NCBI RefSeq assembly: GCF_051401765.1
Contig: NW_027480449.1
Location: 4,340,001 to 4,404,000 of the forward strand
Origin: Calliopsis andreniformis
Lineage: Eukaryota > Arthropoda > Insecta > Hymenoptera > Andrenidae
DNA length: 64,000 nt
Direction of reading: 5' to 3'
In this document: positions 63,401-64,000 of the stretch, piece after piece
Position numbering within the stretch: the stretch's first letter is position 1
Layout: each line of letters starts with the position of its first letter
The notes under the pieces: generated by a model
Seen by the model: only the letters and a program-made list of their open reading frames with translations
Told to the model about the DNA's origin: nothing
Database searches by the model: none
Translations under genes and position numbers: made by a program

Positions 63401-64000
63401 GAGTGTTGAGGGTTGAGTGATGAGAATTGATGTTTGTGGATAGAGATTTGAAGATTGCAGATCGTGTATTGTGTATTGAAAACTGTGAATTGAGGATATT
63501 CTATTGGGGATTGAGGATTGACAACTGATTGTTGAGGACTGGGGGCTGAAGATTGAGGATTGAGAATTGAGGATTGAGGATTGAGGATTGAAGATTGAGA
63601 ATTGGGTGTTGAGGGTTGAAGAATGAGCATTGAGGATTGGGGATTGAGGATTGAGGATTGAGGATTGAGGATTGAGGATTGACAACTGATTGTTGAGGAC
63701 TGAGGGCTGAAGATTGAGGATTCAGGATTGAGGATTCAGAATTGAGGTTTGAGGACTGAGGATTGAGGATTGAGGATTGAAGATTGAATATTGATGATCG
63801 AAGATTGAGGATTGAGGATTGAGGCTTGTGTATTGAGGATTGAGGATTGAAGATTGAGGATAGGGTATTGTCGATTGAAGAATGAGGATGGAGGATGGGC
63901 GATTGAGGATTGAGGACTGAAGATTGAGTATTCAGGATTGGAGATTGAGGATTGAGGATTGAGGATTGAGGATCGAGAATTGAGGATTGAGGATTGAAGA
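60473..64000 (+). repeat. Mosaic satellite segment III
   Basis: Heptamer satellite with two cores, B at 61528 and A at 63478. 60473-60760 is almost pure consensus, with nine-unit perfect runs at 60475-60537 and 60580-60642. 60880-61100 resembles 2750-2980, including a GGATTTGTTGTTGAGG variant. 61430-62880 resembles 8920-10700 with internal losses: the B core to GGTTCGATGACAG distance is 779 bp here and 1044 bp at 9025-10069. The A core at 63478 has private changes (GATCGTGTATTGTG). No gene is seen and the array continues off the window. Confidence 0.8.

Larger units (their letters stand above)
1..64000 (+). repeat. GGATTGA heptanucleotide satellite array, open at both ends
   Basis: The entire window is built from GGATTGA and one- or two-base variants of it, head to tail in one orientation. 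The heptamer register is kept through most of the window and is broken mainly by recurrent 6-base units. The + strand is G-rich and very poor in C, because the consensus has no C; C appears only in variants. No inverted segment was seen: TCAATCC is not found as a repeat on the + strand. The array continues past both ends. Single-family short satellites of this length are usual in eukaryotic heterochromatin. The unit is not a canonical telomere repeat. Seen directly: unit, orientation, extent. Inferred: a heterochromatic location. Confidence 0.98.

Noticed and set aside
1..64000. Telomere array
   Set aside because: GGATTGA is not a canonical telomere unit such as TTAGGG, TTTAGGG or TTAGG. The array has many variants, diverged cores and kilobase-scale units, which telomerase products do not have.
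1..64000. CRISPR array
   Set aside because: There are no direct repeats separated by unique spacers of uniform length. The apparent repeat-spacer rhythm of cores and plain heptamers has variable spacing, and the spacers are themselves heptamers.
1..64000. Translation of the + strand with TGA read as tryptophan
   Set aside because: In a code with TGA as Trp the + strand would also be open as a heptapeptide repeat (G-L-R-I-E-D-W). Nothing in the window indicates such a code, and the opening would again be arithmetic.

Overview
The whole 64 kb window is one degenerate heptanucleotide satellite. On the + strand the unit is GGATTGA (equivalently TCAATCC on the - strand). It enters at base 1 and leaves at base 64000, so neither edge of the array is visible. 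I see no protein-coding gene, rRNA, tRNA, transposon, CRISPR array, origin or promoter that I would defend. The many open reading frames on the - strand follow from the unit itself: 7 is not a multiple of 3 and TCAATCC has no stop, so all three - frames read the same cyclic heptapeptide (I-L-N-P-Q-S-S), while every + frame meets TGA every 21 bases. The organism cannot be identified from this sequence. Tens of kilobases of short satellite with nested higher-order repeats is most like eukaryotic heterochromatin. Heptanucleotide satellites are known in Drosophila virilis, and short heptamer tandem repeats are known in cyanobacteria, but on a far smaller scale.

The array is not uniform. Variant heptamers (AGATTGA, GTATTGA, GAATTGA, TGATTGA, GGACTGA, GGGTTGA, GGATTCA and others) occur in fixed orders, and those orders reveal several levels of organisation. 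Level 1 is the heptamer. Level 2 is a diverged core of about 182 bp (26 heptamers) that I find about 61 times in three subtypes, here called A, B and C. It ends in a landmark, GACAACTGATTGTTGAGG, present about 80 times. A second short module contains a 6-base unit that shifts the heptamer phase. Level 3 is longer units of 873, 2368, 2439, 2697, 4130 and about 4760 bp. Level 4 is a 4807-bp dimer of 2368 + 2439 bp, and a block of about 4.2 kb copied 21 kb away.

Layout: 1-6950 is a mosaic with one internal duplication at an offset of 2657 bp. 6951-16691 holds 2.4 copies of a 4130-bp unit, the third with a 475-bp deletion. 16692-20944 is block P. 20945-22960 is another stretch of the 4130-bp family. 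22961-25029 is mosaic. 25030-37060 is the 2.37-kb family, whose unit is the 4130-bp unit with 1762 bp removed and whose later part is a 4807-bp dimer repeat. 37040-45985 is nearly two copies of a 4759/4780-bp unit that contains block P. 45986-48214 again matches the 4130-bp family. 48122-52363 shows a 3040-bp spaced duplication. 51707-54325 holds three copies of an 873-bp unit. 55081-60472 holds two copies of a 2697-bp unit. 60473-64000 is mosaic.

The parts work together only in the sense of satellite evolution. Repeated unequal exchange, deletion and block copying of a heptamer ancestor explain what is seen. Some products can be read directly, such as C/A hybrid cores made by a deletion of exactly the C-to-A spacing (413 bp). 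All unit lengths were obtained by comparing landmark coordinates by eye, so edges are approximate (about 20 bp) while offsets are exact where a landmark is quoted.
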